NCBI GenBank assembly: GCA_031425035.1
Contig: JANPIN010000044.1
Coordinates: forward strand, 55,658 to 119,657
Length of the DNA: 64,000 nt
Direction of reading: 5' to 3'
Source: M3007 sp031425035
GTDB taxonomy: Bacteria; Bacteroidota; Bacteroidia; Chitinophagales; Saprospiraceae
How positions within the stretch are numbered: position 1 is the stretch's first letter; every line of letters starts with the position of its first letter. Below, piece after piece: positions 48,598 to 58,377 of the stretch. The translations under genes and the position numbers were made by a program. Below the pieces are notes generated by a model. The model made no database searches. It was given only the letters and a program-made list of their open reading frames with translations, and had not been told where the DNA came from.

Positions 48598-51500
48598 ATG
48601 AATCAAACATTTTACTTAAGGCCAAAGTTCGGAGTGGTCTGGCTGCTTTTGTTTTTTTTAAGCGCCTTCTCCCTCTCGGCCCAGGATCGTCGGGTCACGG
48701 GCACCATTACCTCCGCCGACAACAGTGCTTTAGCCGGTGCTACTTTGCTGGTAAAAGGCACCACAACTGGTACCGTTTCCGATGGGGATGGTAATTTTGC
48801 CATTAACGTGAATGGCAACAATGCTATTCTTGTGGTATCCGCTACCGGTTTTTCCACCCAGGAAATTCCGGTGGGCGAGCAGGCTACGGTCAACGTACAG
48901 ATGCAGGATTCAGAATCCGCACTTTCCGAAGTCGTAGTCACCGGTTACACCACCGAAACGCGCAGGCAAACCACCAGTGCGGTAGCGACCGTCAGAACCA
49001 AAGACCTCGCGGTTGTGCCCACCGGTAACGTAGAGCAGCAGCTGCAGGGACGGGTGAGCGGCCTGACGGTCATCACCAACGGTCAGCCGGGTACTGCCAG
49101 CCTGGTTCGTATCCGCGGCTTCGGTTCTTTCGGCGGCAACCAGCCACTTTTCGTGGTGGATGGCGTACCTACACAAAACATTAATTTTTTATCGCCGGAC
49201 GATATTGAGAACACGACGGTCATGAAAGACGCCTCTTCGGCCTCTATTTATGGCGCCCGTGCCGCCAGCGGTGTAATCGTGATCACTACCAAAAGAGGGC
49301 CAAAAACACCGCAGAAACTCAAAGTGAGCTATGACGCCCTCTTTGGCTGGACCGATCCGGGACAGGGACAGGAAATTCTGTCGCCCCAGGAAACGGCTGA
49401 CTGGACCTGGACGGCTATCCGGAATACCGCTGCCGCCAATGGTGTACCTGTAGTGTACAAAAATGATCAGTATGGTACCGGAAATACGCCGGTACTCCCC
49501 GACTTTATTAATGTCGGCGGACAGGGAGGCCTTTCGGCCAGCCAAGTGAATCTGGCAGAAGAAAGCCGCAAGTACAACGTCAACCCGGACAACGGTCCGG
49601 TGTATCAGGTCGTACGCGCTAACAAAGAAGGTACGGACTGGTATGGCGCTATTACCCGCACCGCGCCGGTAATGCGTCATAATCTCGGCTTTAGCGGGGC
49701 TACCGAAAGTGCCCGGTATTACCTCGGTCTGAGCTTACAGGATCAGGCCGGTATTCTGCTGTATAACGATTTCCGTCGCCACACTTTCCGGGCGAACACG
49801 GAGTTCGATCTGGGCAAACGCGTGCGTTTCGGCGAAAACCTGCAGTTCACTTACCGGCAGGTGCTCGGACAAGGTGGCGGTAATGACGGCGCCGGTGTTC
49901 CTTCGGATGAAAACTCCATCCTGGGTGCTTTCCGGATGAACCCAATAATTCCTGTGTATGATGAGTACGGCGGGTATGCCGGTACTGCAGCGAAAGGCTT
50001 TAATAACTCTCGTAACCCCGTCGCTGAACGCGATGGTCTGAAGGATAATAAAGGCTATGGCGTAAGCGGCTTTGGTAACGTGTATGTCGAAGTCGACCTC
50101 CTCCAGGATCTGACGTTCAAAACCAGCCTGGGTGGTAACTATGGTAACTTCACCGGTCGTAACTATAACCGGAGAAGCTATGAAAACTCGGAAAATAACG
50201 GCGCTTTCGGTTACGGTGAATTCAGTGGTAACTCTTTCTCCTGGGTAGTAACCAATACCTTACAGTACAAAAAGAAATTCGGTATCCACGGCCTGGAATT
50301 ACTGCTCGGCCAGGAAGCTTTGAAAGATGGCGGCTTCCGCAGTATCAACGCTTCGGGTCTCGATCCTTTCTCGCAGGATCCAAACTACATTACCCTGAGC
50401 AACGTGTCGAGCCGGGTGGTCACCAGTTTCAATCAGACCCCCTGGACGTATAGCTCTTATTTCGGACGGGCACACTATTCGCTGTTAGACAAATACTACA
50501 TCACCGGTCTTATTCGCCGCGACGGTTCTTCCCGTTTCGGTCCGGATACCCGCTATGGTGTATTCCCCGGTATTTCTGCCGCCTGGCGTGTAAGCGGCGA
50601 ATCGTTTATGGACGGTGTTTCCTGGATTGAAGACCTGAAACTGCGCGCCGGATGGGGCCAGATGGGTAATGACCAGGTGAGCCCAACCAACCAGTTCAGT
50701 GCTTTTGCTTCCAGCCTCGGTAGCGCAGCTTACGCCATCAATGGCTCCAACAGCGGCGTTTCGGAAGGCTTTTATCAGGGCCAGGTAGGTAATCCGAATG
50801 CCCAGTGGGAGGTCAGTACGACCTCGAACGTAGGTCTGGAATTCCTGCTGCTGAACGGTAAATTCGACTTCGTGATCGACTTATGGAAAAAAGAGACGGA
50901 TAAACTGCTGTTCGCTGTGCCGCTTGCGCAGGTGTTAGGCGGCTTTGCCCAGGCTCCGGCCCAAAACGTGGCCTCCATGCTCAACCAGGGTATTGACCTG
51001 CAAATCATCAACAAGGGCCGTCTGGGCGGTAACTCCCGCTACGAGGCCACGTTGACCGGTTCGTGGTTGCATAATGAAATTACGAAAGTTGCCGACAATA
51101 TTCCTTATTTCGACGCTGCCGGCGGTGGCCGTCTGGCCGGTAACCTGGTGCGTAACCAGGTCGGTCAGTCCATTTCTTCCTTCTTCGGTTATCAGGTGCT
51201 GGGTTATTTCAAAGACGCCGCTGAAGTAGCCAGCGCACCCGAACAAGAAGGTGCAGGACCTGGTCGTTTCCGTTTTGCCGACCTGAACAGCCTGGATGAT
51301 GATGGTAACCTGACGGGTAAACCCGATGGTGTGATCGACGCCGCCGACCGTACATTCATCGGCAGCCCGGTACCAAAATTCACCGGTGGTCTGAACCTGA
51401 AAGTTGTAATGGGTATGTTCGATGTGGAGACCTACCTATACACTTCGGTGGGTAACAAGATCTTCAACATGTCGAAATGGTATACTGATTTCTATCCTTC

Positions 51501-51876
51501 GTTTACCGGTGCCGCTATCGGCGCACGGGTGAAGGATTCCTGGACACCGGACAACCTGGATGCCGAGACGCCAATTTTTGAAACGGCTTCTAACTTCAGC
51601 ACCAACACCCAGCCGAACTCCTGGTATGTAGAAGACGGTTCTTTCCTGCGCATGCAGAACATCAATATTGGCTATAATCTGGTTAATATTCTTCCCGGCC
51701 GCGTGAAAGTTTCGCGCGCCCGTGTGTATGTCGGCGCCAATAACATCTTCACCATCACCAAGTACAAAGGTCTGGATCCTGCCGTGGGCGGAGCCGCCGA
51801 CACCAACTTCGGTATTGACGTAGGTAACTACCCCGTCACACGCAGTGTGATCGTCGGTTTAGGTCTCACCTTCTAA
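48598..51876 (+). CDS. SusC/RagA family TonB-linked outer-membrane transporter
   Basis: This is a 1092-residue protein. It has a signal peptide (VVWLLLFFLSAFSLSAQ), a carboxypeptidase-regulatory-like domain with VTGTITSADNSALAGATLLV, a TonB-box region (SEVVVTGY), a plug domain (LQGRVSGLTV, RIRGFGS, LFVVDGVP, MKDASSASIYGARAASGVI) and a barrel to the C-terminus. It imports glycans or oligosaccharides across the outer membrane with its SusD partner, whose gene starts 37 bases downstream. A small hairpin (around 48539-48560) lies in the leader. The substrate is not evident because no hydrolase is adjacent. Confidence 0.96.
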   Translation: MNQTFYLRPKFGVVWLLLFFLSAFSLSAQDRRVTGTITSADNSALAGATLLVKGTTTGTVSDGDGNFAINVNGNNAILVVSATGFSTQEIPVGEQATVNVQMQDSESALSEVVVTGYTTETRRQTTSAVATVRTKDLAVVPTGNVEQQLQGRVSGLTVITNGQPGTASLVRIRGFGSFGGNQPLFVVDGVPTQNINFLSPDDIENTTVMKDASSASIYGARAASGVIVITTKRGPKTPQKLKVSYDALFGWTDPGQGQEILSPQETADWTWTAIRNTAAANGVPVVYKNDQYGTGNTPVLPDFINVGGQGGLSASQVNLAEESRKYNVNPDNGPVYQVVRANKEGTDWYGAITRTAPVMRHNLGFSGATESARYYLGLSLQDQAGILLYNDFRRHTFRANTEFDLGKRVRFGENLQFTYRQVLGQGGGNDGAGVPSDENSILGAFRMNPIIPVYDEYGGYAGTAAKGFNNSRNPVAERDGLKDNKGYGVSGFGNVYVEVDLLQDLTFKTSLGGNYGNFTGRNYNRRSYENSENNGAFGYGEFSGNSFSWVVTNTLQYKKKFGIHGLELLLGQEALKDGGFRSINASGLDPFSQDPNYITLSNVSSRVVTSFNQTPWTYSSYFGRAHYSLLDKYYITGLIRRDGSSRFGPDTRYGVFPGISAAWRVSGESFMDGVSWIEDLKLRAGWGQMGNDQVSPTNQFSAFASSLGSAAYAINGSNSGVSEGFYQGQVGNPNAQWEVSTTSNVGLEFLLLNGKFDFVIDLWKKETDKLLFAVPLAQVLGGFAQAPAQNVASMLNQGIDLQIINKGRLGGNSRYEATLTGSWLHNEITKVADNIPYFDAAGGGRLAGNLVRNQVGQSISSFFGYQVLGYFKDAAEVASAPEQEGAGPGRFRFADLNSLDDDGNLTGKPDGVIDAADRTFIGSPVPKFTGGLNLKVVMGMFDVETYLYTSVGNKIFNMSKWYTDFYPSFTGAAIGARVKDSWTPDNLDAETPIFETASNFSTNTQPNSWYVEDGSFLRMQNINIGYNLVNILPGRVKVSRARVYVGANNIFTITKYKGLDPAVGGAADTNFGIDVGNYPVTRSVIVGLGLTF

Positions 51877-51913
51877 ACATTACCATTTTCTTTCATCACA
51901 ATAAGGAAAAAAC

Positions 51914-53671
51914 ATGAAAAATTCATTTAACCATATCACCAAGGCGTTTACCGCACTCAGTGTCGTTCTGATACTGATCCTCGTGGTATCGGCCTGCAAA
52001 AAAGACTTCCTGGAAGTGCCGGCGAACGGATCGCTCACCGAGGAAGTTCTGAGCAGTAAAAAAGGCCTGGATGGCCTGCTCGTCGGTTGCTATAGTATCC
52101 TGACTGGCCGTGCAGCCAGTTTTTATACCGGCATGGGTAACTGGGTACACGGCAGCATTCTGGGCGGCGAAGCCAACAAAGGCACCAACGCCGGTGACCA
52201 GACGGTCGTCAATCCCGTAGAACGCTACGAAACACTGCCGAACAATGGTCTGGTCGGTGATAAATGGCGGATCACCTACGAAGGTGTTGCCCGTTGTAAC
52301 ACCCTGTTGCGCCTGGTCGGATCGACCACGGATGGTACGGTGACGGCAGAAGACAAGGTCCGGCTGATTGCCGAAGCCCGTTTCCTGCGCGGTCTGTACT
52401 ACTTCGAGTTAAAGCGCTTGTGGAACAATGTTCCGTATGTTGATGAAACCATGACCGCTGAAGAGGCCGTCAAAGTGAGCAACAACGTCGACGTGTATCC
52501 CAAGATCGAAGCCGATCTGCAGCACGCTTTTGATAATCTGCCCGAAACGCAAAGCGCACTGGGCCGTGCCAACAAATGGGCCGCCGGCGCACTGCTGGCC
52601 AAAGTCTATTTGTACGAGAAAAAATTTGCAGAAGCTAAAACGTTGTTTACAGACGTAATTAACAACGGTAAAACTTCCAGCGGAGAGAAGTACGACCTGA
52701 TGGCGAGATATGCCGACAATTTCAATGCGGAATTCGATAATAATAAGGAGTCTGTATTTGCAGCGCAAGCTGCCGTCAATACGGGCGATATTGGTAACTC
52801 GAACAACGAGAACGTATTGAATTTCCCTTACAATACCGGTTCCGATGGACCGGCCGGCTGCTGCGGATTTTTCCAGCCCAGCTTCGACCTGGTGAACTCT
52901 TTCCGTACGGACGCGAACGGCCTGCCTTTACTGGATGGTTCTTATAACAATCCGGCCAATGCCGTGAAAAGTGATCAGGGATTGCTTTCGAGCGATCCGT
53001 TCACAGCCGATGCCGGTAACCTCGACCCACGTCTTGACCACTCGGTCGGTCGCCGTAGTATTCCGTACCTCGACTGGATCGATCACCCAGGTAATAACTG
53101 GATTCGCGATCAGGCCTATGCCGGACCTTACTCGCCGAAGAAATTCGTGTATTACAAAGCTACCTCCAGCACCCTGACCGACGGTTCCTCCTGGACCCGC
53201 GGTTACACGGCGCAAAACCAGCCGATCATCCGTTTTGCGGACGTGCTGTTGATGGCTGCTGAAGCGGAGATCGAAGCCGGAAGCCTCGAGAAAGCGCGTG
53301 AATACGTGAACCGCGTTCGTGCACGTGCCGCTGATCCCGGCACCTGGGTGAAAAAAGGCGGTTCCAATGCCGCTAACTACGTAATTGGCATGTACAACTC
53401 CCCATGGACGGATCAGGGTGTGGCCCGTACTGCCGTTCGTCTGGAACGCAAACTGGAACTCTCGGGTGAAGGCCAGCGCTTCTTCGATCTGGTACGCTGG
53501 GGTGTAGCTGCCGACGTGCTCAATGCTTATCTACAACATGACGGTACCCTGCTGCCTACGCAACTGGGTGGCGCTACATTCACCGCCGGTAAAAATGAGT
53601 ACTATCCTATTCCACAGTCGCAAATTGACTTGCAGGGACCTGGCGTGCTCAAACAGAATCCCGGTTATTAA
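51914..53671 (+). CDS. SusD/RagB family surface glycan-binding lipoprotein
   Basis: This 585-residue protein has a lipoprotein signal ending VVSAC with KKDFLEVPANGS. The SusD helical core with TPR-like units is visible (EARFLRGLYYFELKRLWNNVPY, then a KVYLYEKKFAEAKTLF block), along with the C-terminal RELxLEGQRFFDLVRWG motif read here as LELSGEGQRFFDLVRWG. It forms the lid of the SusC channel at the cell surface. A weak inverted repeat (GTTTATAA/TTATAAAC) follows the stop. Confidence 0.96.
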   Translation: MKNSFNHITKAFTALSVVLILILVVSACKKDFLEVPANGSLTEEVLSSKKGLDGLLVGCYSILTGRAASFYTGMGNWVHGSILGGEANKGTNAGDQTVVNPVERYETLPNNGLVGDKWRITYEGVARCNTLLRLVGSTTDGTVTAEDKVRLIAEARFLRGLYYFELKRLWNNVPYVDETMTAEEAVKVSNNVDVYPKIEADLQHAFDNLPETQSALGRANKWAAGALLAKVYLYEKKFAEAKTLFTDVINNGKTSSGEKYDLMARYADNFNAEFDNNKESVFAAQAAVNTGDIGNSNNENVLNFPYNTGSDGPAGCCGFFQPSFDLVNSFRTDANGLPLLDGSYNNPANAVKSDQGLLSSDPFTADAGNLDPRLDHSVGRRSIPYLDWIDHPGNNWIRDQAYAGPYSPKKFVYYKATSSTLTDGSSWTRGYTAQNQPIIRFADVLLMAAEAEIEAGSLEKAREYVNRVRARAADPGTWVKKGGSNAANYVIGMYNSPWTDQGVARTAVRLERKLELSGEGQRFFDLVRWGVAADVLNAYLQHDGTLLPTQLGGATFTAGKNEYYPIPQSQIDLQGPGVLKQNPGY

Positions 53672-53860
53672 TGCCTGATCGATGAACGTTGATGAGGCGT
53701 TTATAAGTTGATTGTTTTTTCAGCATTATAAACTTCATCCACTTTCAGAGACAGCAATTGCTACGATAAAGTTTAGTGCAAAAGTGAAGGTTGGGTGTGT
53801 TTAGGTTTTTGTTCTGCAGAAACTTAAATATGCTCAGCCTTTTTTTTAAATATTTGCTCC

Positions 53861-56800
53861 ATGAAAAAACTGCTTATCCCGTGCTCTATTCTCCTGGTCC
53901 TGGCCGGTTGTAAAAAACAAGAAACACTATTTCAATTGCTGGACAGCACTAAAACAGGTATTGAATTTAATAACACGATTACGGAAAGCGAATCATTAAA
54001 TATTCTGAATACCGAGTTTATTTATAACGGCGGTGGCGTCGGTATTGGCGACTTGAATGGCGATGGCCTGCAAGACCTTTATTTTACAGGAAATCAGGTG
54101 GATAATAAACTATACCTCAATCGCGGCGATCTCCACTTTGAAGAAGTAACGGCAAAAGCCAATGCCCAGAAAAAACCGGGTCAGTGGTCCTCCGGTATTA
54201 ATGTACTGGATATTAACCGCGATGGAAAAGCCGATTTATACGTCTGCAACACCCTGAACGCAGACCCCGAAAAAAGAAGAAACCTCCTGTTCGTTAATCA
54301 GGGCAATGATGCCGAAGGCGTGCCGCATTTCCAGGAAATGGCCCAGGCGTATGGGGTGGACGATACCACCCACTCCTCCAATGCCCAGTTCATCGACTAT
54401 GACCTCGACGGCGACCTCGATCTGTTCATCGGCACGAACTTCATGGAACGGCCCAACCCCAACCGCTACCTGCCAAAAGTGAAAGACGGCACGGCGGTCA
54501 ATCGCGACCGGCTTTTCCGCAACGACCAGGACGCCGCCCTGGGCCACCCCGTATTTACAGAAATAACCGCCCAGGCCGGACTTATCTGGGAAGGTTATAG
54601 CCACAGTTCGCTGATTGCCGATTTCAATGAAGATGGATGGCCGGATATATACGTGGCCAACGACTACGTCAGCAATGATTTAATGTACATCAATAACCAC
54701 GACGGCACTTTTACCAACCAAATTGCCCAGATCTTTAAACACCAGTCCGCTTCAGCCATGGGCAGCGATGTGGCTGACCTCAACAACGACGGACGGCTGG
54801 ATATTTTCACCACGGAAATGCTGCCCTATTATAATAAACGGAAGAAGCTGTTCCTCAACGGAAATAACTACGCCACCTACGCCAATAATGAAGAATTTGG
54901 CTTCGAATACCAATATGCCCGCAACACACTGCAAGTCAACCGGGGTTTGAATCCCGTCACCGGACTGCCCGTTTTCAGCGATGTGGCCCTCTTCGCCGGC
55001 GTTCAGGAAACCGAATGGAGCTGGACGCCCCTGCTGGCCGATTTCGATAACGATGGCTACCGCGATATTTTTGTCTCCAATGGCTTTCCCCGCGACGTAA
55101 CGGACCATGATTTCGGTACCTATCACACTTCGGTCGGTTATCTGGTGGCGCCCATGGAGCTACAGAGTTTGATCCCACAAATTAAGGTGCCCAAATTCCT
55201 TTTCAAAAATGACGGCAACCTGCATTTTACTGATAAATCGAATACCTGGGGCGTCAATATCCCCGCGTTTTCCAACGGTGCTGCCTACGCGGATCTGGAC
55301 AATGACGGTGATCTGGACCTGGTCGTCAATAACATCAACGACCCCGCTTTCGTCTTTGTAAATACCCTCAATCAGGCCGAAAAAAAGCCCAACTATCTGC
55401 GAATTAAACTGGTCGGCGACGTGGCAAATCCCGATGCCTTTGGCGCCACCGTCACCGCTTACTGGGCCGGCCAGCAACAACGCGCCGTATCCGTATCCGG
55501 TCGGGGTTACATTTCCAGCTCCGAAAATATTTTCCACCTGGGGCTTGGCGCAGCCATCCAGCTCGACTCGTTGGTGGTGCGCTGGAACGACAAGCAAACC
55601 TCCCGGCTGATCCATGTGCAGGCTAATCAGATCGTTACGGTCCGTTACGGCGAACAGGCCGGGGTGCCTTACCGCCCAGGCTATGCGGGCGTAGTGACCC
55701 GGCAGGATGCAAGAATCTGGGGGCTGGACTACCGGCATGATGAAAAAGACTTTGTCGATTTCGATATCCAGCGGACGCTTCCGCATAAGTTTTCGCAGGC
55801 CGGTCCGGGCATGGCCGTGGGGGATGCCAATGGCGACGGACTGGACGATATTTACTTCAGTGGAAGCGACAGGCGCGATGGCGCCTGGATGATCCAGTCG
55901 CGCGACGGGAAATTTACCCGGCAAGACGTCAACTATAAAATCGATCCGGATAAAAAAGGCGAGGAACTGGGCACGCTGCTGTTCGACGCCGATGGGGATG
56001 GCGACAATGATCTCTACCTGGTGCACGGCAGCAATGAATACAATGCCGGCGTCGCAAATTACCAGGACGTACTTTGCGTAAACGACGGCCAGGGCCATTT
56101 CAGTCCCGCTTTACAGGCGCTGCCGGCGGAAACGGCCAGTGGTCAATGCGTCAAAGCCGTTGATTTTGACGGCGACGGCGATCTCGATCTGTTTGTCGGC
56201 GGGCGGGCGCTGCCGCTGTCTTTTCCCAAAGCAGACCGCAGTTTGCTGCTGCGCAATGATTCCAAAGCCAAAGACCAGCCCGTTTTTACCAATGTTACGA
56301 AAGAAATTTGCCCGGAACTGGAGTACGCCGGCATGATCACTGACGCGCTCTGGACAGATTTCAACAACGACGGGCAACCCGATCTGATCCTGGCCGGTGA
56401 ATGGATGCCGCTTACTTTTTTTCAGAATGATGGGGGAAAACTGCGCAGCATAACGGCCCAAACCGGGATTGGCGATAAAGTCAACTGGTGGACCAGCCTG
56501 GCCGGCGCGGATTTCGATAATGACGGCGACGTGGACTATATGGCCGGCAGTTATGGCCAAAACCTGTATTTCCAGTGCGGACCGGGCGAGCCACTGACTT
56601 TATACGCCAAAGATTTTGACAATAACAGTTCAATGGACCCCTTCATTTCCTGTTTCTGGCAGGATTCCCTGGGCAAGAAACGCGAGTATTTCTACCATAC
56701 CCGCGACGATATGGTCAAACAACTGGTCATGATCCGCCGCCGTTTCCTGACTTATGCCGCCTTTGGGGAGGCCACGGTCAAAGATGTTTTTAAACCGGAA

Positions 56801-57409
56801 GAACTGCAGGGCGCGCAAATCATGCAGACCAACTGGATGGCCAGTTCCTACGTGGAAAATCTGGGGCAGGGACATTTCAAAATCACCCCCTTACCGCAAC
56901 CGGCCCAGTACGCACCGCTGTACGGCATGCTGCCCTACGACCTCGATCAGGATGGTCTGCTGGATGTGCTGCTGGTCGGCAACGACTACGGCATGGAACT
57001 CCTGCAGGGCCGTGCCGATGCCTTCAACGGACTGGTACTCAAGAATCTGGGCGGCAACCAGTTCCGGGCGATGGAAATGGAAGAAAGCCACTTTTATGTA
57101 CCCCATGATGCCCGGGCCTTGACCCGCATCGGGCTGGCCAACGGGCAGGAACTCCTGCTGGCGACCCAGAACCGGGATGATTTGTTCGTCTTTGCGCCCA
57201 GTATTCAACCCAAAGCAACGCTGGCATTAAACGGTAACGAGGTCAAAGCCGTACTCGTCCTACAGGATGGCCGGCAACGGGTGCAGGAATTCTACTGGGG
57301 CAGCACTTATTTGGCGCAGGAACCTAGGCGTCTTTCCCTGGATCCGCAGGTGCGGGAACTGCGTTTATACGACCGGAAAGGCCAGGTTACCCGGAGCATG
57401 AAGTATTAG
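53861..57409 (+). CDS. FG-GAP/VCBS repeat lipoprotein with ASPIC/UnbV domain
   Basis: This 1182-residue protein has a lipoprotein signal ending LVLAGC. It contains many FG-GAP/VCBS calcium-binding repeats of the DLNGDGLQDLYF type (DxNxDGxxD loops) along the chain. A central ASPIC/UnbV-like stretch (about residues 510-590, RIKLVGDVANPDAFGATVTA to LVVRWNDKQ) is also present. Such proteins are recurrent third members of SusCD loci and are probably surface-exposed, binding or presenting the glycan. It is the last gene of the locus, after a 189-base gap. Confidence 0.87.
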   Translation: MKKLLIPCSILLVLAGCKKQETLFQLLDSTKTGIEFNNTITESESLNILNTEFIYNGGGVGIGDLNGDGLQDLYFTGNQVDNKLYLNRGDLHFEEVTAKANAQKKPGQWSSGINVLDINRDGKADLYVCNTLNADPEKRRNLLFVNQGNDAEGVPHFQEMAQAYGVDDTTHSSNAQFIDYDLDGDLDLFIGTNFMERPNPNRYLPKVKDGTAVNRDRLFRNDQDAALGHPVFTEITAQAGLIWEGYSHSSLIADFNEDGWPDIYVANDYVSNDLMYINNHDGTFTNQIAQIFKHQSASAMGSDVADLNNDGRLDIFTTEMLPYYNKRKKLFLNGNNYATYANNEEFGFEYQYARNTLQVNRGLNPVTGLPVFSDVALFAGVQETEWSWTPLLADFDNDGYRDIFVSNGFPRDVTDHDFGTYHTSVGYLVAPMELQSLIPQIKVPKFLFKNDGNLHFTDKSNTWGVNIPAFSNGAAYADLDNDGDLDLVVNNINDPAFVFVNTLNQAEKKPNYLRIKLVGDVANPDAFGATVTAYWAGQQQRAVSVSGRGYISSSENIFHLGLGAAIQLDSLVVRWNDKQTSRLIHVQANQIVTVRYGEQAGVPYRPGYAGVVTRQDARIWGLDYRHDEKDFVDFDIQRTLPHKFSQAGPGMAVGDANGDGLDDIYFSGSDRRDGAWMIQSRDGKFTRQDVNYKIDPDKKGEELGTLLFDADGDGDNDLYLVHGSNEYNAGVANYQDVLCVNDGQGHFSPALQALPAETASGQCVKAVDFDGDGDLDLFVGGRALPLSFPKADRSLLLRNDSKAKDQPVFTNVTKEICPELEYAGMITDALWTDFNNDGQPDLILAGEWMPLTFFQNDGGKLRSITAQTGIGDKVNWWTSLAGADFDNDGDVDYMAGSYGQNLYFQCGPGEPLTLYAKDFDNNSSMDPFISCFWQDSLGKKREYFYHTRDDMVKQLVMIRRRFLTYAAFGEATVKDVFKPEELQGAQIMQTNWMASSYVENLGQGHFKITPLPQPAQYAPLYGMLPYDLDQDGLLDVLLVGNDYGMELLQGRADAFNGLVLKNLGGNQFRAMEMEESHFYVPHDARALTRIGLANGQELLLATQNRDDLFVFAPSIQPKATLALNGNEVKAVLVLQDGRQRVQEFYWGSTYLAQEPRRLSLDPQVRELRLYDRKGQVTRSMKY

Positions 57410-57717
57410 CTTTGGTGCTCCACCGCAACAGCAGCCGACATATTTTATCAAGGTGATCATTTTATGACCAATCCTGGAAAACCAAGTAAAACGAATGTTC
57501 GTAAATGTAGTAGCAGCATTTAATACAGTGTGCAATCACATCGATCTGTAAAATGACTGTTGTTCACCTGCCCTTATTCAACTCATTAATCCTAAGGTTC
57601 GATTTTCCTGCTAATTAAGGGTTCAGGTTGCGTCATATTATCAGTAAGCGTTTGCGGAGTTCAAAAAAACAACCACTTTTGTGCAGTCACTCGGTGCCCC
57701 CACCGGCCAACTGACAC
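57410..57717. other. 308-base intergenic region before the sigma factor gene
   Basis: No gene is visible. It is AT-rich and carries the promoter-like elements of the sigma factor gene near its right end. No terminator is recognised after the lipoprotein gene. Confidence 0.6.
57651..57681 (+). promoter_or_regulatory. Promoter of the ECF sigma factor gene
   Basis: TTTG (57651-57654) and CACTTTTG (57674-57681, one mismatch to TAnnTTTG) are separated by 19 bases, 36 bases before the start codon. Confidence 0.6.
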
Positions 57718-58293
57718 ATGGAACTTATGCAGGATCTTCTTATTTCTCGATTGCAACAACAAGACAGCCAGGCTATAGGCGAGTTATACACTTCCTATGG
57801 GGGCGCGCTCTTCGGGGTCGTACTGCGCATCGTGCAGTCCCGGGAACTGGCGGAACAAGTGTTGCAGGACACATTTTTGAAAGCCTGGCGAAATGGCGCC
57901 AGCTACGATGCGTCGAAAGGCCGGTTGTTTACCTGGCTGCTGAACATTGCCCGTAATACAGCGATCGATGCGACGCGGACGGCATACTTTCAGCATTACC
58001 GGAAAACTGATTCGCTGGATAATCTGGTGTATGCACCCGGTGGAGCGGCGCTGAATCCCGATCATCTGGGGGTCCAGGAAGCCGTGAATAAGCTGGATGA
58101 AAAATATAAAGTGCTGATCAATTTGATCTATTTCAAGGGCTATACGCAGGAAGAAGTAGCGGAAGAAGTCGGTATACCATTGGGTACAGTAAAAACACGT
58201 CTGCGCTACGCCATGGTGGAGTTACGCAAGGTGTTCGGTGAAAACTATGCCGGTCTGTTAGCCCTGGTCCTGGCCATGGGTGATTTATCCTGA
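57718..58293 (+). CDS. ECF-type RNA polymerase sigma factor
   Basis: This 191-residue protein has region 2 (ELYTSYGGALFGVVLRIV, DTFLKAWRNG, TWLLNIARNTAIDATR) and region 4 (DEKYKVLINLIYFKGYTQ, EVAEEVGIPLGTVKTRLRYAM). It directs transcription of an unknown regulon and is held by the membrane-associated anti-sigma encoded downstream. A short hairpin with a T-run separates the two genes. Confidence 0.93.
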   Translation: MELMQDLLISRLQQQDSQAIGELYTSYGGALFGVVLRIVQSRELAEQVLQDTFLKAWRNGASYDASKGRLFTWLLNIARNTAIDATRTAYFQHYRKTDSLDNLVYAPGGAALNPDHLGVQEAVNKLDEKYKVLINLIYFKGYTQEEVAEEVGIPLGTVKTRLRYAMVELRKVFGENYAGLLALVLAMGDLS

Positions 58294-58318
58294 CGGTTAA
58301 ACAAACATTAAGTACATG

Positions 58319-58340
58319 CCGGCATTTGCCGGGTTTTTTT
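58319..58340 (+). terminator. Hairpin with T-run between sigma and anti-sigma genes
   Basis: CCGGC (58319-58323) and GCCGG (58328-58332) form a short GC stem followed by seven T residues. It could reduce read-through into the anti-sigma gene. Confidence 0.6.
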
Positions 58341-58377
58341 CAAATCATTCCGGCCTTCGGGTCAACATATAAAAAAA

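Noticed and set aside
53690..53760. Inverted repeat GTTTATAA/TTATAAAC after susD as a terminator
   Set aside because: Stem is short, AT-only and lacks a following T-run; noted only as a weak structure.
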